Source of the DNA: Deltaproteobacteria bacterium
GTDB lineage: Bacteria; Desulfobacterota; Deferrimicrobia; Deferrimicrobiales; Deferrimicrobiaceae
DNA: 6,430 bases
Direction: 5' to 3'
Assembly: GCA_017889845.1 (NCBI GenBank)
Contig: JAGGAJ010000104.1
Coordinates: 1 to 6,430, forward strand
A program made the translations under genes and the position numbers. The notes under the pieces are model-generated. The model did no database searches, was not told the DNA's origin, and saw only the letters and a program-made list of their open reading frames with translations. Positions within the stretch are counted from its first letter, which is position 1. Every line of letters begins with the position of its first letter. Below are positions 5,771 through 6,430 of this stretch, in pieces.

Positions 5771-5977
5771 ATGGCGCACTTCTACGAGAAAAAGGACGAC
5801 CGCGAGGCCAGCTGGGAGGAGGTGGGGGGGTTCAACGCCCACCTGCTGACCGAGTTGCGCAACGCGATGCTCTCCGTGGAGGGTGGCGACAAGCCGGCGG
5901 GACCGGTGCAGGCGGTGGTCGCCGAGTGGATCCGGCGCCTTCCGGCCTTCGATTTCCCCGACGACGAGATCGGCTAG
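5771..5977 (+). CDS. small acidic hypothetical protein (68 aa)
   Basis: I do not recognise this family. The product is short, soluble-looking and acidic, beginning MAHFYEKKDDREASWEEVGG and ending PAFDFPDDEIG. The middle (NAHLLTELRNAMLSV, then GPVQAVVAEWIRRLPAF) reads as two amphipathic helices. There is no signal peptide, membrane segment or cysteine. The ATG at 5771 has AAGGGGAG directly before it, and a strong-looking promoter lies about 75 bp upstream, so expression as its own unit is likely. An in-frame TTG at 5714 would extend it by 19 residues but lacks a ribosome binding site. Its stop codon shares the CTAG tetranucleotide with the convergent glnE stop. The function is unknown; the paired helices could suit a small adaptor or dimer. 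Confidence 0.7.
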   Translation: MAHFYEKKDDREASWEEVGGFNAHLLTELRNAMLSVEGGDKPAGPVQAVVAEWIRRLPAFDFPDDEIG

Positions 5978-6430
5978 ATCCCCAGCAGCTCCAGGTACAC
6001 CTTCCGGATCCGTTCCGTTTCCTTCCTGTACCGTTCCAGCAGTTCCGGTTCCAGGACGTGGGGGTCGAACCGGTCGATCGAGGCGTCGTGCGCCAGCCGC
6101 AGCCGCACGTCCAGCGACCGGAGGAACCGGTACCCCTCGTCGAGCGCCTGGTACTGCGAAAGCGAGACGATCCCCGCCCGCTGCAGTTCGTAGAGTGCCT
6201 TCAGCGTCCCGCGGGAACGGACCGTCGGCCGCCCCTCCCCGTGGAGCAGCTGCAGGTATTGGACGGCGAACTCCACGTCCACCACCCCCCCGCGCCCCAC
6301 CTTCAGGTTCAGCCGGTCCTCCCGCTCCCGGCCCAGCTCCAGCTCCATCCGCGTCCGCAGCCGGTGGATCTCCTCCGCCGCGCCTTCCGGCAGGGGGCGG
6401 TCGAAGATGAACGCCTTCACCCGCTCCTCC
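5974..6430 (-). CDS. glnE: glutamine synthetase adenylyltransferase, C-terminal part (runs off the right edge)
   Basis: GlnE adenylylates and deadenylylates glutamine synthetase in response to PII and glutamine. About 151 C-terminal residues are visible of an enzyme normally near 950. The window opens inside the second nucleotidyltransferase domain (FIFDRPLPEG, then a long charged helix). It continues with the diagnostic block LKVGRGGVVDVEFAVQYLQL, whose acidic residues belong to the nucleotidyltransferase core. It ends in the all-helical tail (RSRGTLKALYELQ, YRFLRSLDVRLRL, and a final YLELLGI). The reading frame is open to the edge, so an apparent GTG start at 6420 is only an internal valine. 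The gene points leftward and is tail-to-tail with the 68-residue gene, with stops overlapping in CTAG and no room for a separate terminator. Confidence 0.93.
   Translation of the reverse strand, partial: EERVKAFIFDRPLPEGAAEEIHRLRTRMELELGREREDRLNLKVGRGGVVDVEFAVQYLQLLHGEGRPTVRSRGTLKALYELQRAGIVSLSQYQALDEGYRFLRSLDVRLRLAHDASIDRFDPHVLEPELLERYRKETERIRKVYLELLGI

Overview
This is a GC-rich chromosomal window with dense, ordinary bacterial gene order, very short spacers, and frequent GTG/TTG starts. Oxygen-sensitive chemistry is prominent: a radical-SAM QueE and a membrane protein with six ferredoxin-type cluster sites. Full-length GlnE-type nitrogen control, a NapH/NapG-like quinol dehydrogenase module, and divergent sigma70-like promoters fit a Gram-negative, probably anaerobic or microaerophilic bacterium. 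It may be of the deltaproteobacterial (Desulfobacterota/Desulfuromonadota) kind. That placement is an inference from gene style, not from a marker gene.

Layout. Positions 1-1653 are a leftward block: a DD-HD type cation diffusion facilitator, then a small LapA-domain membrane protein, then a small winged-helix-like protein, then the first codons of an unidentified gene running off the left edge. The last three are tightly linked, with overlapping stop/start codons. A 115-bp divergent spacer (1654-1768) carries a good sigma70-like promoter for the rightward block.

The rightward block, 1769-5656, holds ilvE (branched-chain aminotransferase), queE and queC (two steps of 7-deazaguanine synthesis, leading to queuosine or deazaguanine-modified DNA), and a 523-residue iron-sulfur membrane protein. 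That protein looks like NapH and NapG joined into one chain. queE-queC-FeS are spaced 4 and 9 bp apart and are probably co-transcribed. queE may also have its own extended -10 promoter that would give a leaderless message.

An intergenic stretch of 114 bp (5657-5770) holds a strong-looking sigma70 promoter for an orphan 68-residue protein. That gene converges on glnE (C-terminal part only, leftward, running off the right edge); the two stop codons share a single CTAG.

No RNA genes, CRISPR arrays, insertion sequences, phage genes or long repeats were seen. No intergenic stretch exceeds about 115 bp. The most interesting item is the NapH-NapG-like fusion with an internal twin-arginine/membrane segment. 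The rest is largely housekeeping, and I see no strong evidence for a wholly new system.
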